A stretch of DNA of 64,000 nt from Pseudomonas triticicola (GCF_019145375.1 NZ_JAHSTX010000001.1:2641001-2705000), one strand, 5' to 3'. Counted from the stretch's first letter, positions 1-9,239 are shown. A program made the numbers and translations. Notes: generated by a model not told the origin, from the letters alone.

Positions 1-1044
1 GCTTTCTTCACCTACACCGTGGTCGGCACCATGGGCTACAACTGGGAAACCGCCCTCGGCGCGGTGTTCGTCTCGGGCGTGCTGTTCATGTTCCTGACCT
101 TTTCGCGGATTCGCGAGTGGCTGCTCAACAGCATTCCGGTCAGCCTGCGGTTTGCCATGGGCGCCGGTGTCGGTCTGTTCCTGGGCCTGATCGGGCTGAA
201 GACTGCCGGTATCGTCGTCGACAGCCCGGCCACCCTGATCAAACTTGGCTCGCTGCGCGAACCCGGCCCACTGCTCGCCGCGATCTGCTTCCTGATGATC
301 GCGATCCTCAGTTACCACCGCGTGTTCGGTGCGATTCTGATCAGCATCATCACCGTCACCCTCGCCGGTTGGGGCCTGGGTCTGGTCCACTACGAGGGCA
401 TCATGTCCGCGCCGCCGAGCCTGGCGCCAACCTGGATGGCAATGAACGTCGCCGGCGTGTTCAACGTCAGCATGATCAGCGTAGTGCTGGCCTTCCTCTT
501 CGTGCACATGTTCGACACCGCCGGCACCTTGATGGGCGTCGCCCAACGCGCCAACCTTGTCGCCGCTGACGGCCGCATCGAAAACCTCTCGCGGGCGATG
601 AAGGCCGACAGCGCGTCCAGCGTATTCGGCGCCGTGGTTGGCGTGCCCCCGGTGACAAGTTACGTGGAAAGTGCCGCTGGCGTCGCCGCTGGTGGTCGGA
701 CTGGTCTTACCGCCGTCACCGTGGGTGTGCTATTTATAGCGGCCATGTTTTTCGCACCGCTGGCTGGCATGATTCCCGCTTATGCCACTGCGGGCGCCTT
801 GATTTACGTGGCGATGCTGATGATGGGCGGCATGGCTCACATTGAATGGGACGAAGCGACTGACGCGATTCCGGCGATCGTCACAGCGATCATGATGCCG
901 CTGACCTTCTCCGTCGCCGACGGCATCGCGCTGGGCTTCATCACTTACGTCGCGTTGAAGGCCGGCACCGGCAAGTACAAGGAAATTTCCGTGAGCCTGT
1001 GGGTGCTCTGCGCGATCTTCATCGCCAAGTTCATCTTCCTGTAA
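1..1044 (+). CDS. NCS2-family purine permease (5'-truncated by window edge)
   Basis: The reading frame is open from the first base, so the N-terminus lies outside the window; about 347 residues are visible. It is an integral membrane protein with many hydrophobic segments and resembles the AzgA-like branch of nucleobase:cation symporter-2 proteins, which import hypoxanthine, guanine or adenine with protons. Supporting features are the early Y-T-V-V-G-T-M-G-Y segment and the F-D-T-A-G-T-L-M-G-V motif near residue 170, typical of this branch. The neighbouring urate-degradation genes fit a role in feeding purines to that pathway. Exact substrate cannot be read from sequence. A hairpin with a short T run follows the stop. 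Confidence 0.88.
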   Translation, partial: AFFTYTVVGTMGYNWETALGAVFVSGVLFMFLTFSRIREWLLNSIPVSLRFAMGAGVGLFLGLIGLKTAGIVVDSPATLIKLGSLREPGPLLAAICFLMIAILSYHRVFGAILISIITVTLAGWGLGLVHYEGIMSAPPSLAPTWMAMNVAGVFNVSMISVVLAFLFVHMFDTAGTLMGVAQRANLVAADGRIENLSRAMKADSASSVFGAVVGVPPVTSYVESAAGVAAGGRTGLTAVTVGVLFIAAMFFAPLAGMIPAYATAGALIYVAMLMMGGMAHIEWDEATDAIPAIVTAIMMPLTFSVADGIALGFITYVALKAGTGKYKEISVSLWVLCAIFIAKFIFL

Positions 1045-1070
1045 GCGCTGCGCGGTTCAGGCATCAAACC

Positions 1071-1097
1071 AGCCTCACCCTCACGGGTGGGGCTTTT
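1071..1097 (+). terminator. Likely terminator after the NCS2 permease
   Basis: AGCCTCACC and GGTGGGGCT can pair around a short loop and are followed by TTTT. The element lies 27 bases past the permease stop and just before the ribosome binding site of the next gene. Confidence 0.5.
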
Positions 1098-1129
1098 GCA
1101 CATCTCGATAACAACAAAGGAGCAAAACG

Positions 1130-1759
1130 ATGAGTCTGGAAACCTGGCTGCTGTTCAGTGGCGCTGCACTGGTGGTGATCCTGATCCCGGGACCACTGTC
1201 ATTGTTGATGATCAGCAACAGTCTGAATTACGGTTTGCGCCGGTCGTACCCCGCGTTCCTGGGTGGCGTGATCGCCTCGATCTGCCTGCTCAGTGCTTCG
1301 GCACTGGGGCTTGGCGCTCTGTTGCTGGCCTCGGAACAGTTGTTCAGCGCATTGAAAATCGTCGGCGCGCTGTACCTGTTCTACCTCGCCTGGCAGAGCT
1401 GGCAGCAATCGCGCCAGCCTTCAACCGGGGCCGAAGTACCTGAGGCTGCACCGGTGCCGCGCTTTCGCACGTTGTTCGGGCGCGCTTTTGTACTCGGCGC
1501 AAGCAATCCGAAGGACATCCTGTTTTTCGCCGCGTTTCTGCCGCAATTTCTTCGCGCAGAACAACCTTTTCTGCCGCAATTGCTGATCATGATTGCGACC
1601 TGGGTGGTGCTCGATCTGTGCTGCAAACTTGCCTACGGTCTGGGCGCCCACGGCGCCGCACGTTATCTGCGCAGCGGCAAAGGCCAGAGTTGGTTCAATC
1701 GGGTCAGTGCCGGACTGTTTGGTGGTGCTGGCGCTGCCTCGTTGCTTGGCAGCCACTGA
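1130..1759 (+). CDS. LysE/RhtB-family amino-acid exporter
   Basis: This 209-residue inner-membrane protein belongs to the LysE/RhtB translocator family, which exports amino acids or related metabolites. The usual length is about 205 residues with six hydrophobic segments, and that is what is seen. Family signatures are the I-P-G-P motif near residue 24, followed by the G-L-R-R-S-Y-P-A-F-L-G-G segment, and A-S-N-P-K-D near residue 125. The ATG has AAAGGAG nine bases upstream. The gene stands alone, after a terminator-like hairpin. Substrate cannot be predicted. Confidence 0.9.
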   Translation: MSLETWLLFSGAALVVILIPGPLSLLMISNSLNYGLRRSYPAFLGGVIASICLLSASALGLGALLLASEQLFSALKIVGALYLFYLAWQSWQQSRQPSTGAEVPEAAPVPRFRTLFGRAFVLGASNPKDILFFAAFLPQFLRAEQPFLPQLLIMIATWVVLDLCCKLAYGLGAHGAARYLRSGKGQSWFNRVSAGLFGGAGAASLLGSH

Positions 1760-1954
1760 CTGAAAAGCGCCACTATTGATCATCCTGCCGGAACGGACTT
1801 CGCGCAGGATGATGTTGTTCTGTATCCACCCAAATCGAACAACACTCCATGTTTGATATGCAATAGATAGCAACAACCCACCGATATACAGCTCTTCAAA
1901 GGCCAACGTAGTATTCCCGGCCTAAACAACAATTGCCGGAACAAGGAAGTTCTA

Positions 1955-4900
1955 ATGGCCACCCTGATACGCGAAGCAGCAGTACAAACCGACCCTGCAA
2001 TACATGCGGACATACAACCTGTTTCCGATACGGTTGTAATCATGGATTTGGAATTCGAATCCAACGCATACAAGTCCTCAACCATCGTTCAACACCGAAC
2101 CAATGACAAATCCAATCAATTGCAGATGGTCGACGAAGTATTCGGCCCCTTTGAAATTGGCGACATTTCGATCACCCGTACAGCGCTCGACGGACTAGGC
2201 GCGACCATTGACGGCCAACCGTTGAATGGCAAGAACAGCTTCTTTCGGCGACCCAAACGTTCTTTTATCAATGGCCTGCAGTTCGACGCCAATAAAGTTG
2301 AGCACTTTCTGAAAACTTCAACGGGCAGCGATAGCTACTTGTTGCCCACGCTCCTGTTTGAAATGGCCAGCCAGCGCCCACTCACCGCTCCCCGGCTATT
2401 GAGGGAGAATGCTACAGAGACTGTATCCGGCAATTACCGCGACAAACTTGTCAAACTTCTGAGTGCAGCACAGTCGCTTGATCTGCAACACGTGCACGTC
2501 CCCAAACATCATCCCCGCTGGGCCGCATTGACCAAAAGTTACGCGACGCTGGGCTCCAGCGTGGGCATTCAGGGCTTCGGCATCTTCATGGGGATTCGCG
2601 GCGTTGTCGATGCGATCAAAGCCGAAAACACTGCTGAAATAGCGATAAACAGCGCAGGCATTGTATCGGAGCTGGGTTCCATCGCGGCCGATGTCGCGGT
2701 GAGCAAAATAGCCACGCAGATGCTCGAAGCCGGGCAAAGCGCTTATCGGGACTTCGCCAGAACCCGCTTTGCACTCAGATTGGGTCGATCGGGAGGATTG
2801 GTCGGCGGCATGCTGACACTGCCCTTCGACATCTTTACCGCCGTAAGGTCGATGAACGCCGCTCAGAATGCCACCGGCAAAGAAGCGATGGATCATTACG
2901 TCAGCGCAGGCCTGAGCATTACCAGTGCAGCCATGACTGTCATTCTCGGCACTGCCGCGATGGCCGGTTTCTCGTTTGCCGGCCCCGTCGGGCTTGCAGC
3001 CGGCGCAATTCTCGCCATTGGCTCGCAGGTCTACGGTGCGGTTCGTATCGTTGACGATATAGATGACTACATTGAATTGACCGTCGATGAACGGTGGCGT
3101 AGCGGATGGTTTTCGTTCTGCATGATGGACGTCGATCAAAGCGTTCAAAATCGCTACATCAAAGCAAAGACGCTGTTGCAGCACTCCCTGCAACTAAAGA
3201 AGACCGCCAGATCGCTGCTTGATGGTCCATTGAAAGAGACCACTGAAGCCATCGTCAATGGCAAGTTCGATGTGCGGCTGAAACCAACGCGGGTCTGGAA
3301 ACGCAACTGGTGGACCAAACAGGATGCGTGGGAATCGGTCAATGTTCCTGAAGTGATAGGCACCGATGACATCATTGATGCACGCGCGGGGGTTACAAAA
3401 GATACCCCTGGCGCGGAGTTGGGGGTTGCCGCCGAGGGCAAGAACGTTCTCTGGTTTATCAGCGAGGGCAACGACTCGATCAAAGGGGTCGAAAAAAAAC
3501 CCAATACCTTCCATTACAAGTCAGGAAAAAAACAACTTTCGGGAGGCGAAGAAAATGACCAGTTCCTGTTCGAGAACGCAGCGGACTTCCTTGAAAGGGA
3601 TAGCCATGTCGCAGATTATTCGACGCTGAGCGGCGGTGCAGGAAATGACACACTGGTACTCGGCGGCCATTACTCCTCTCGGAATACCAACAGAACTGGC
3701 TATGACGTAGATTTGCTGGCTGGAACATTGCAGATCATCACCACCGATGTCGATGCCGACAACAACAGGATATCTATCCTGCACAGTTTGCTGGACAGCA
3801 TCGAAAACGTTGAGACAGTCCATCGCGCGGCAAGCGTGGTAACGGGCTCCGCGCAAAACAACATCATCAAATCCCGGGGCAGCGACGTCATTGAAGCTGG
3901 CGCCGGGGACGACCAGATATTTCTCTCCCACGAAAGAGCAAAAGCGTCGGGAGGCGCCGGCACCGATCAATATTACATCGCGCATGTGGCGGGGCGTTTT
4001 TCCATTGTCGATGATGGTGAACAGACCAGCTACATCGTCATGAACTGGCGCAAGGATCTGATTGAATCCTGGGATATCGAGGGTAACGACCTGGTCATCC
4101 GTTCGGGCTTCGAAATGTCTGACCACCTCAAAAACGTGTTGACGATTCATGACGTTTATACGAACACCGAACACACTAGAAAGCTGAGCAACAAAAACCT
4201 GGTTTTCGTAACCAGCGATGATTTCCATTTCAGACTTGATCTGCCAGACACCGTCCCGGACGGCCAAACCGTAGAAATAACCGAAATTTTCCTCAAACGT
4301 GGAAAACCGGTAAACCCGATCATTATTTATGCACCGGAATGCTGGATCCGCCACCGCAAACCCGCTGCCTATTACGTCCCAAGAACCGGTAATACAACCA
4401 CTTTTTACGCAGTTTTACGTTCTGATGTCATTACCCGGATATATCTGGATTTCAGCAGCGATGAGCTGACAAAAGCGGAGGCGCATTTTTTCTCGGACAA
4501 ACCCAAGTCATATCACCTGACTGTTGGTTGCCATCTCGTCTATCACTTCGGCGCGAAAAGCATCAAGCTCAATTATTACTCCGCTGCCCGTAACGAAGAC
4601 GATCACGACAATATTACGAAGATCCTGCGCACCATGGCTGTTCGCCCCTTCAGCCGTTACGTATTTATCTTCAAGGATGGCGTTGTGGCGGATGCCGAGC
4701 TTACAGCGCAAACCGAAATCGCACCTGCCTTTACGGACTTCACGGTATCGCGCGATTGGGTAACCCAGATGGAAGTGCCGCTCAAGGTTCGCTCTCGGCG
4801 CTACATTCATAATCTCGCTGAAAAAGCAGCTGAGCCAATGGGCCGTACGAGGGTTTGCGCAACGCCAATTCGACTGGCCGTGCAAACCGACATGGACAAC

Positions 4901-5476
4901 TACGAAGGAGAAGGTTCGAGTTATCTCATCCACGTACTTCCTGACATGACCATCAAACTCTCGACTCCCGGCGCACTTGCCGATGCCAAAGTTCGCCTGC
5001 CCTATTCATCCACTTGGGAACTTGATGCAACGCAACTCGGCAATGTCGAAATAAGACTGGAAGAAAACCGGCTCTCCATCGGCACGACCACTTTTTATCT
5101 GCCGGTCTATGGAAGCGAAGATCTGATAGATCAAATCCGCGTTATTACAACCGGTGGAGTTGTGCACACGGTCGATCTGGTCTTTGATCGTATTTATCTG
5201 GATGGGCTCGATGCACGTTTTTTCGAAGAGCCCGACGCTTCAAAAGCGCTCCCGCCACATCTTGCCGCATTGGCCAACGAGGAAGTCAAAGTCTGGAACG
5301 TTATCTGCGTCACTGACGAAACCGCGCGCGTGGGCTATAACCTGGCCGCCCATGGCTGGGTATTGCGTGCCGACAAATCCCGCATCGAAAAATCTGCTTT
5401 AAGAGTAGTGAATCGCTGCAGTCACCAGACCAACATTTTCCGCCCCGTTTCGCTGATGAAAGTGCCTCCCGCGTAA
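1955..5476 (+). CDS. Large putative toxin: TcdA/TcdB-like pore-forming segment with RTX calcium-binding repeats
   Basis: This is a 1173-residue protein with no Sec signal. Residues ~195-385 carry two long glycine/alanine-rich hydrophobic stretches in the pattern of the TcdA/TcdB pore-forming domain seen in clostridial toxins and in Mcf-like toxins of Gram-negative insect pathogens. Recognisable pieces are G-F-G-I-F-M-G-I, G-K-E-A-M-D-H-Y-V-S-A-G-L-S and I-V-D-D-I-D-D-Y-I-E-L. Residues ~525-675 hold degenerate RTX nonapeptides (LSGGAGNDT, EAGAGDDQI, SGGAGTDQY), implying calcium binding and possible type I secretion. The C-terminal 450 residues look beta-rich and are unrecognised. No glycosyltransferase or cysteine-protease domain is seen, and no type I secretion genes are nearby. 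ATG at 1955 has AAGGAAG upstream. Base composition is AT-richer than the flanking purine genes, suggesting acquisition. The domain call is from memory of the family, not a search. Confidence 0.75.
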   Translation: MATLIREAAVQTDPAIHADIQPVSDTVVIMDLEFESNAYKSSTIVQHRTNDKSNQLQMVDEVFGPFEIGDISITRTALDGLGATIDGQPLNGKNSFFRRPKRSFINGLQFDANKVEHFLKTSTGSDSYLLPTLLFEMASQRPLTAPRLLRENATETVSGNYRDKLVKLLSAAQSLDLQHVHVPKHHPRWAALTKSYATLGSSVGIQGFGIFMGIRGVVDAIKAENTAEIAINSAGIVSELGSIAADVAVSKIATQMLEAGQSAYRDFARTRFALRLGRSGGLVGGMLTLPFDIFTAVRSMNAAQNATGKEAMDHYVSAGLSITSAAMTVILGTAAMAGFSFAGPVGLAAGAILAIGSQVYGAVRIVDDIDDYIELTVDERWRSGWFSFCMMDVDQSVQNRYIKAKTLLQHSLQLKKTARSLLDGPLKETTEAIVNGKFDVRLKPTRVWKRNWWTKQDAWESVNVPEVIGTDDIIDARAGVTKDTPGAELGVAAEGKNVLWFISEGNDSIKGVEKKPNTFHYKSGKKQLSGGEENDQFLFENAADFLERDSHVADYSTLSGGAGNDTLVLGGHYSSRNTNRTGYDVDLLAGTLQIITTDVDADNNRISILHSLLDSIENVETVHRAASVVTGSAQNNIIKSRGSDVIEAGAGDDQIFLSHERAKASGGAGTDQYYIAHVAGRFSIVDDGEQTSYIVMNWRKDLIESWDIEGNDLVIRSGFEMSDHLKNVLTIHDVYTNTEHTRKLSNKNLVFVTSDDFHFRLDLPDTVPDGQTVEITEIFLKRGKPVNPIIIYAPECWIRHRKPAAYYVPRTGNTTTFYAVLRSDVITRIYLDFSSDELTKAEAHFFSDKPKSYHLTVGCHLVYHFGAKSIKLNYYSAARNEDDHDNITKILRTMAVRPFSRYVFIFKDGVVADAELTAQTEIAPAFTDFTVSRDWVTQMEVPLKVRSRRYIHNLAEKAAEPMGRTRVCATPIRLAVQTDMDNYEGEGSSYLIHVLPDMTIKLSTPGALADAKVRLPYSSTWELDATQLGNVEIRLEENRLSIGTTTFYLPVYGSEDLIDQIRVITTGGVVHTVDLVFDRIYLDGLDARFFEEPDASKALPPHLAALANEEVKVWNVICVTDETARVGYNLAAHGWVLRADKSRIEKSALRVVNRCSHQTNIFRPVSLMKVPPA

Positions 5477-5572
5477 TTCGCGTTAACCCGTCAACAAACA
5501 CCCTTTTTTTATCAGCGTACTGTCTACGCGGCACCCGCACGCGTCTGCGCGCTCTTTTTCCGAGTATTTCCC

Positions 5573-7411
5573 ATGGCCAAATCACCCAAAAAAATCCCGA
5601 CCATTAAATCGCCCGATTCGCCCGATGCCACACATCCCGTATCACCGCCCCTCGTCAAAAATGTGGGCCTGGACATGCCTGACGCCCTGCTCCTGGGCAT
5701 TGATTCGCCGGCGATCAGCCAAGCGGCAGGCACCTCTGCCGCAGCCAACGCAGTGCCCACGGTCAGCCTTCATGCGTTGCCAGATGCAGCGCATGATTTC
5801 AGCGCCACTCGCAACGCAATCGCCTGGCCGCAAGAGCGTTTTCACGAACTGGTACCTGTGGCGCAGGACGATGGCTTGTTCACTGGACCGGATCAGCGCA
5901 CTTACGCTCAAATCGCCCATGAAGGCCAGTTTGTCGTCGAGCAGGACGGGCAAGGCAATTATCATCTGCCTTTGACCTTTGCGCCCGGCGTGCCCGGCCT
6001 GCCCCTGACGCGAACCGAGGGTCAGGCGATCTGGCAAATCCAGCGGCCCGAGAGGCCCTCCAACCGGCCTGCTTCCTCCACGCCACACCTGCCCTCATAC
6101 ATCTCGCCGGCCGACGCCATGACGTTGACCAAGCCGGAAATGGCGACAGAAGGCCTTCGTTACAACCGACTCAGGCAGACCTTCGTGACCACGGTCGACG
6201 GCACAGTCATGGTGCGCAAAAACAAGGACGGTGAATATCAACAAGCGTTTTCCTCAACGACCAATGCACCCGACGTTTTCTTTGAGCAAATCCCCGGCAC
6301 CGTTTTCTGGCGACGAAAAACACTCGGGTCAAAGCCATCCGATACCAAGCCCGAAGCCAGCCAGTCCGACGAAGCAGTACCCGGCCCGAGCAAGCGTCCA
6401 CGACTTGTCGAGGCCACAGAAACGCTAACCGCGTCGAAAGCCACGACTCCACCTGACGAGCTGACCCCGTATTTCTGGCTTCCCTGGGGGCACCTCAACA
6501 AACCTGCGCACATCGAATCGGTACAGCTTGGCTGGCTGCATTATCCAATTGTCCCTGTTGGTTCGAATCCGACACCCCGAGTGTATTTCGTATGTCATCC
6601 CGAGTTTGTCCCGACAGATTTCAATACTTTCGAAAGCATGCTGACAAACATGCCCGAGCGACAGCCAGTAGCGACTTTTCGCATCGGCAGTGATCCGGGT
6701 GAAGTCCATCCGGGCAAACGCTTTTTTGAAGAACCGATATCAACGTCCGTCGCTCGGGCGTTCCCCGATTTCTCTGAAGCAACAGCAAGGGCCGTCGCCC
6801 GCAGGTTGTTCGAACTCGCCGATCATTCCCCGACGATTACCGGCACCGGCCTGATCAACGTTCAGGCCGTCTTGCATCAATGGAAACAACTGCCGTTTTC
6901 CACAGCGCCTGATTTTGCCGACCCGCTGAATATGCTCGCCATCGCGCCGGACATCGACCTGGGAAGCAAACGGCTTATTCCGATGCCTTCCCAGACCGAC
7001 AGCGAATTGCAACGCCTGAGCTTCGATCCGCAGCATTTCCCCTCTGCCTGGAATCATTACAAGACCTATCCGTCGGATCTGAATCTGCGGCGATTGCTCG
7101 GCGCGTTGCTGGTCGGCTGTGGTTACGAGCTGTTTCCACTGACTTATGAGCACAGAATGCCGACGCTGGTCTTCAAACGAGCCGGTCGCGATCAGATCTT
7201 CTTTTTGAAACTGGGAGCAATCAGTCAGGCCGGCCTGACTCATGTGCCTGGCAACGAACTGACGGAACCGGGCTTGCCCGCCAGAATCGGTGAGGACGCC
7301 TTCAAGGCACTGACCGATGCAGCGGCGCAGAACAAAGTGGTATGGCTGATCGGGGGTGTATTGAAGGTCGCGTCCACGCCAGATTCGGTATTCATTATCC
7401 GCGAGCGATGA
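5573..7411 (+). CDS. Unknown protein with two related modules, adjacent to the pore/RTX protein
   Basis: I do not recognise a named family for this 612-residue protein. It has no signal peptide or membrane segment. Residues ~101-157 and ~194-249 are two copies of one module: each begins G-L-[FR], contains a short beta-like stretch with V-[VM]-[VE]-[QR], and ends with G-x-[AV]-[IF]-W. Similar modules occur, as I recall, in large Pseudomonas effector/toxin-like proteins. Residues ~270-290 are a basic, proline-rich linker (K-R-P-R-L). The remainder looks globular. It lies 96 bases after the TcdA/B-like gene on the same strand and is also AT-richer than its neighbours, so the two probably arrived and act together. 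ATG at 5573 lacks a strong ribosome binding site. Function unknown. Confidence 0.7.
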   Translation: MAKSPKKIPTIKSPDSPDATHPVSPPLVKNVGLDMPDALLLGIDSPAISQAAGTSAAANAVPTVSLHALPDAAHDFSATRNAIAWPQERFHELVPVAQDDGLFTGPDQRTYAQIAHEGQFVVEQDGQGNYHLPLTFAPGVPGLPLTRTEGQAIWQIQRPERPSNRPASSTPHLPSYISPADAMTLTKPEMATEGLRYNRLRQTFVTTVDGTVMVRKNKDGEYQQAFSSTTNAPDVFFEQIPGTVFWRRKTLGSKPSDTKPEASQSDEAVPGPSKRPRLVEATETLTASKATTPPDELTPYFWLPWGHLNKPAHIESVQLGWLHYPIVPVGSNPTPRVYFVCHPEFVPTDFNTFESMLTNMPERQPVATFRIGSDPGEVHPGKRFFEEPISTSVARAFPDFSEATARAVARRLFELADHSPTITGTGLINVQAVLHQWKQLPFSTAPDFADPLNMLAIAPDIDLGSKRLIPMPSQTDSELQRLSFDPQHFPSAWNHYKTYPSDLNLRRLLGALLVGCGYELFPLTYEHRMPTLVFKRAGRDQIFFLKLGAISQAGLTHVPGNELTEPGLPARIGEDAFKALTDAAAQNKVVWLIGGVLKVASTPDSVFIIRER

Positions 7412-7453
7412 GCCGCTACCCACCTGCACCGGCGGTTGAGCTGTAAACAGGCA

Positions 7454-7480
7454 TAAAAAAAGCCCGCAGTGTGAGCGGGC
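7454..7480 (-). terminator. Rho-independent terminator of hiuH
   Basis: Read on the minus strand, GCCCGC and GCGGGC pair around a seven-base loop and are followed by a run of seven T. It lies about 60 bases past the hiuH stop codon. Confidence 0.85.
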
Positions 7481-7538
7481 GAAAGACCAAAGAAGCTATA
7501 TGCGCAGTCGCTTCCCGGTGGGGGCAGCTGCTTGGGGG

Positions 7539-7892
7539 TCAGCTGCCCCGATACGTGGAATAGCTGTAAGGCGAAATCAGCAGGGGCACGTGATAGTGCT
7601 CCTGCTCGGCGGAAATGCCGAAACGCAGTACGACGACATCGAGAAACGCCGGCTCGGGCAGTTGTACGCCACGGGCGCGGTAGTAATCGCCGGCATGAAA
7701 CTGCACCTGATAAACCCCGGTGCGATAATCGTCGCCTTGCAGCAACGGCGCATCGACCCGGCCATCGCTGTTGGTTGTCGCACTGGCGACCAATTCCAGG
7801 TGCGATCCTTCAACGCGGTACAGCTCGACCTTGATCGAGCTGCCCGGGCAACCGTGTGCAGCGTCCAAAACGTGTGTTGTCAAACGTCCCAT
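7539..7892 (-). CDS. hiuH: 5-hydroxyisourate hydrolase
   Basis: This 117-residue transthyretin-like enzyme hydrolyses 5-hydroxyisourate, the product of urate oxidation, to OHCU. The N-terminal L-T-T-H-V-L-D with its catalytic histidine, the arginine in the Y-R-T-G / Y-Y-R-A region and the C-terminal signature Y-R-G-S are all present; length is typical. It has no periplasmic signal. It is transcribed away from puuE across a 420-base gap containing palindromic boxes. Its product is the substrate of UraD encoded nearby. Confidence 0.96.
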   Translation of the reverse strand: MGRLTTHVLDAAHGCPGSSIKVELYRVEGSHLELVASATTNSDGRVDAPLLQGDDYRTGVYQVQFHAGDYYRARGVQLPEPAFLDVVVLRFGISAEQEHYHVPLLISPYSYSTYRGS

Positions 7893-8023
7893 TGATTCTG
7901 CGCGCCTGCCCGCAACAAACGGTCAGACTTCGCGCCTCCCGAAGTCAGTTGAAAAGGAGACCGCACCGTTTCAGAGCACGAAACGCTGCGGCGAGCGACT
8001 GATTAAGACACTTTTCAAAAAAA

Positions 8024-8033
8024 TTGTACACAA
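8024..8033. promoter_or_regulatory. Putative operator TTGTACACAA
   Basis: A near-palindrome matching the box at 8230 in eight of ten positions, about 130 bases upstream of the hiuH start. The TTGTnnACAA form is typical of sites bound by GntR (FadR/FCD-type) regulators. Confidence 0.5.
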
Positions 8034-8229
8034 TAAAAACGACATTTTTCGCCTCACCCCCGCCACCCGGGCGTTTATCGCCAATCAACCAGCAAAGCGC
8101 CTGATCATTGAACCTTCTATTCATTAGCTGACTGGCCAGGCAGGTTTCTTGCAGGCTTGAACCATTAGCAGCAAAAGATGACGGCCGGTGAAAAATGCGA
8201 AAATTCAGGCTTACAAAATGTAAATAAAG

Positions 8230-8239
8230 TTGTATACAA
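8230..8239. promoter_or_regulatory. Putative operator TTGTATACAA
   Basis: A perfect ten-base palindrome 74 bases upstream of the puuE GTG start. It pairs with the similar box at 8024. The form suits a GntR/FCD-type repressor; no such regulator gene is in the window. Confidence 0.55.
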
Positions 8240-8312
8240 TCAGCCCATCGCTGTGACGCCAGCCTGCCAGGCCGCCACACCAATCTGTCAACGTACAAGA
8301 AGGAAGACTGCA

Positions 8313-9239
8313 GTGAGCGCTGACTACCCACGCGACCTGATCGGTTACGGCAGTAACCCTCCTCACCCACACTGGCCGGGCAATGCCCGGATCGCCCTGT
8401 CCTTCGTGCTCAATTACGAAGAAGGTGGCGAGCGCAACATTCTGCACGGCGACAAGGAATCCGAAGCCTTCCTCTCCGAAATGGTCGCCGCTCAGCCGCT
8501 GCAAGGCGCGCGCAACATGAGCATGGAATCGCTTTACGAGTATGGCAGCCGTGCCGGCGTCTGGCGGATTTTGAAGCTGTTCAAGGAATTCGACATTCCG
8601 CTGACCATCTTCGCCGTGGCCATGGCCGCCCAGCGTCACCCGGACGTGATCCGTGCGATGGTCGAGGCCGGCCACGAAATCTGCAGCCATGGCTACCGCT
8701 GGATCGACTATCAGTACATGGATGAAGCGCAGGAACGCGAGCACATGCTCGAAGCGATCCGCATCCTCACCGAACTGACCGGCGAACGTCCGCTGGGCTG
8801 GTACACCGGCCGCACCGGGCCGAACACCCGCCGGCTGGTGATGGAAGAAGGCGGTTTCCTCTACGACTGCGACACCTACGACGACGACCTGCCCTACTGG
8901 GAACCGAACAACCCCACCGGCAAACCGCATCTGGTGATCCCCTACACCCTCGACACCAACGACATGCGCTTCACGCAAGTGCAGGGTTTCAACAAGGGTG
9001 ACGATTTCTTCGAATACCTCAAAGACGCGTTCGACGTGCTTTACGCCGAAGGTGCCGAGGCGCCGAAAATGCTTTCGATTGGTCTGCATTGCCGCCTGAT
9101 CGGCCGCCCTGGTCGCCTCGCTTCGCTCAAGCGCTTTATCGAATACGCCAAAAGTCATGAACAGGTGTGGTTCAGCCGTCGCGTCGACATCGCGCGTCAC
9201 TGGCAGCAAACCCACCCGTACCAAGGGACTGCAAAATGA
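8313..9239 (+). CDS. puuE: Allantoinase, polysaccharide-deacetylase (PuuE) type
   Basis: A cofactor-type alternative to classical allantoinase that opens the allantoin ring to allantoate. It has the NodB/CE4 fold; the chain starts M-S-A-D-Y-P-R-D-L-I-G-Y-G, the known PuuE N-terminus, and contains the G-H-E-I-C-S-H-G motif. The GTG at 8313 is preferred over an upstream in-frame ATG at 8178 because AGAAGGAAG lies just before it and the resulting 308 residues match the family length. The stop overlaps the uraD start (ATGA), showing translational coupling. The operator-like palindrome at 8230 lies upstream. Confidence 0.95.
   Translation: MSADYPRDLIGYGSNPPHPHWPGNARIALSFVLNYEEGGERNILHGDKESEAFLSEMVAAQPLQGARNMSMESLYEYGSRAGVWRILKLFKEFDIPLTIFAVAMAAQRHPDVIRAMVEAGHEICSHGYRWIDYQYMDEAQEREHMLEAIRILTELTGERPLGWYTGRTGPNTRRLVMEEGGFLYDCDTYDDDLPYWEPNNPTGKPHLVIPYTLDTNDMRFTQVQGFNKGDDFFEYLKDAFDVLYAEGAEAPKMLSIGLHCRLIGRPGRLASLKRFIEYAKSHEQVWFSRRVDIARHWQQTHPYQGTAK

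Larger units (their letters stand above)
7893..8312. promoter_or_regulatory. Divergent hiuH/puuE control region
   Basis: This 420-base gap contains no convincing gene. It is AT-rich and carries two related palindromic boxes (8024-8033 and 8230-8239) placed to control both divergent genes. No clear promoter hexamers could be assigned. Confidence 0.6.
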
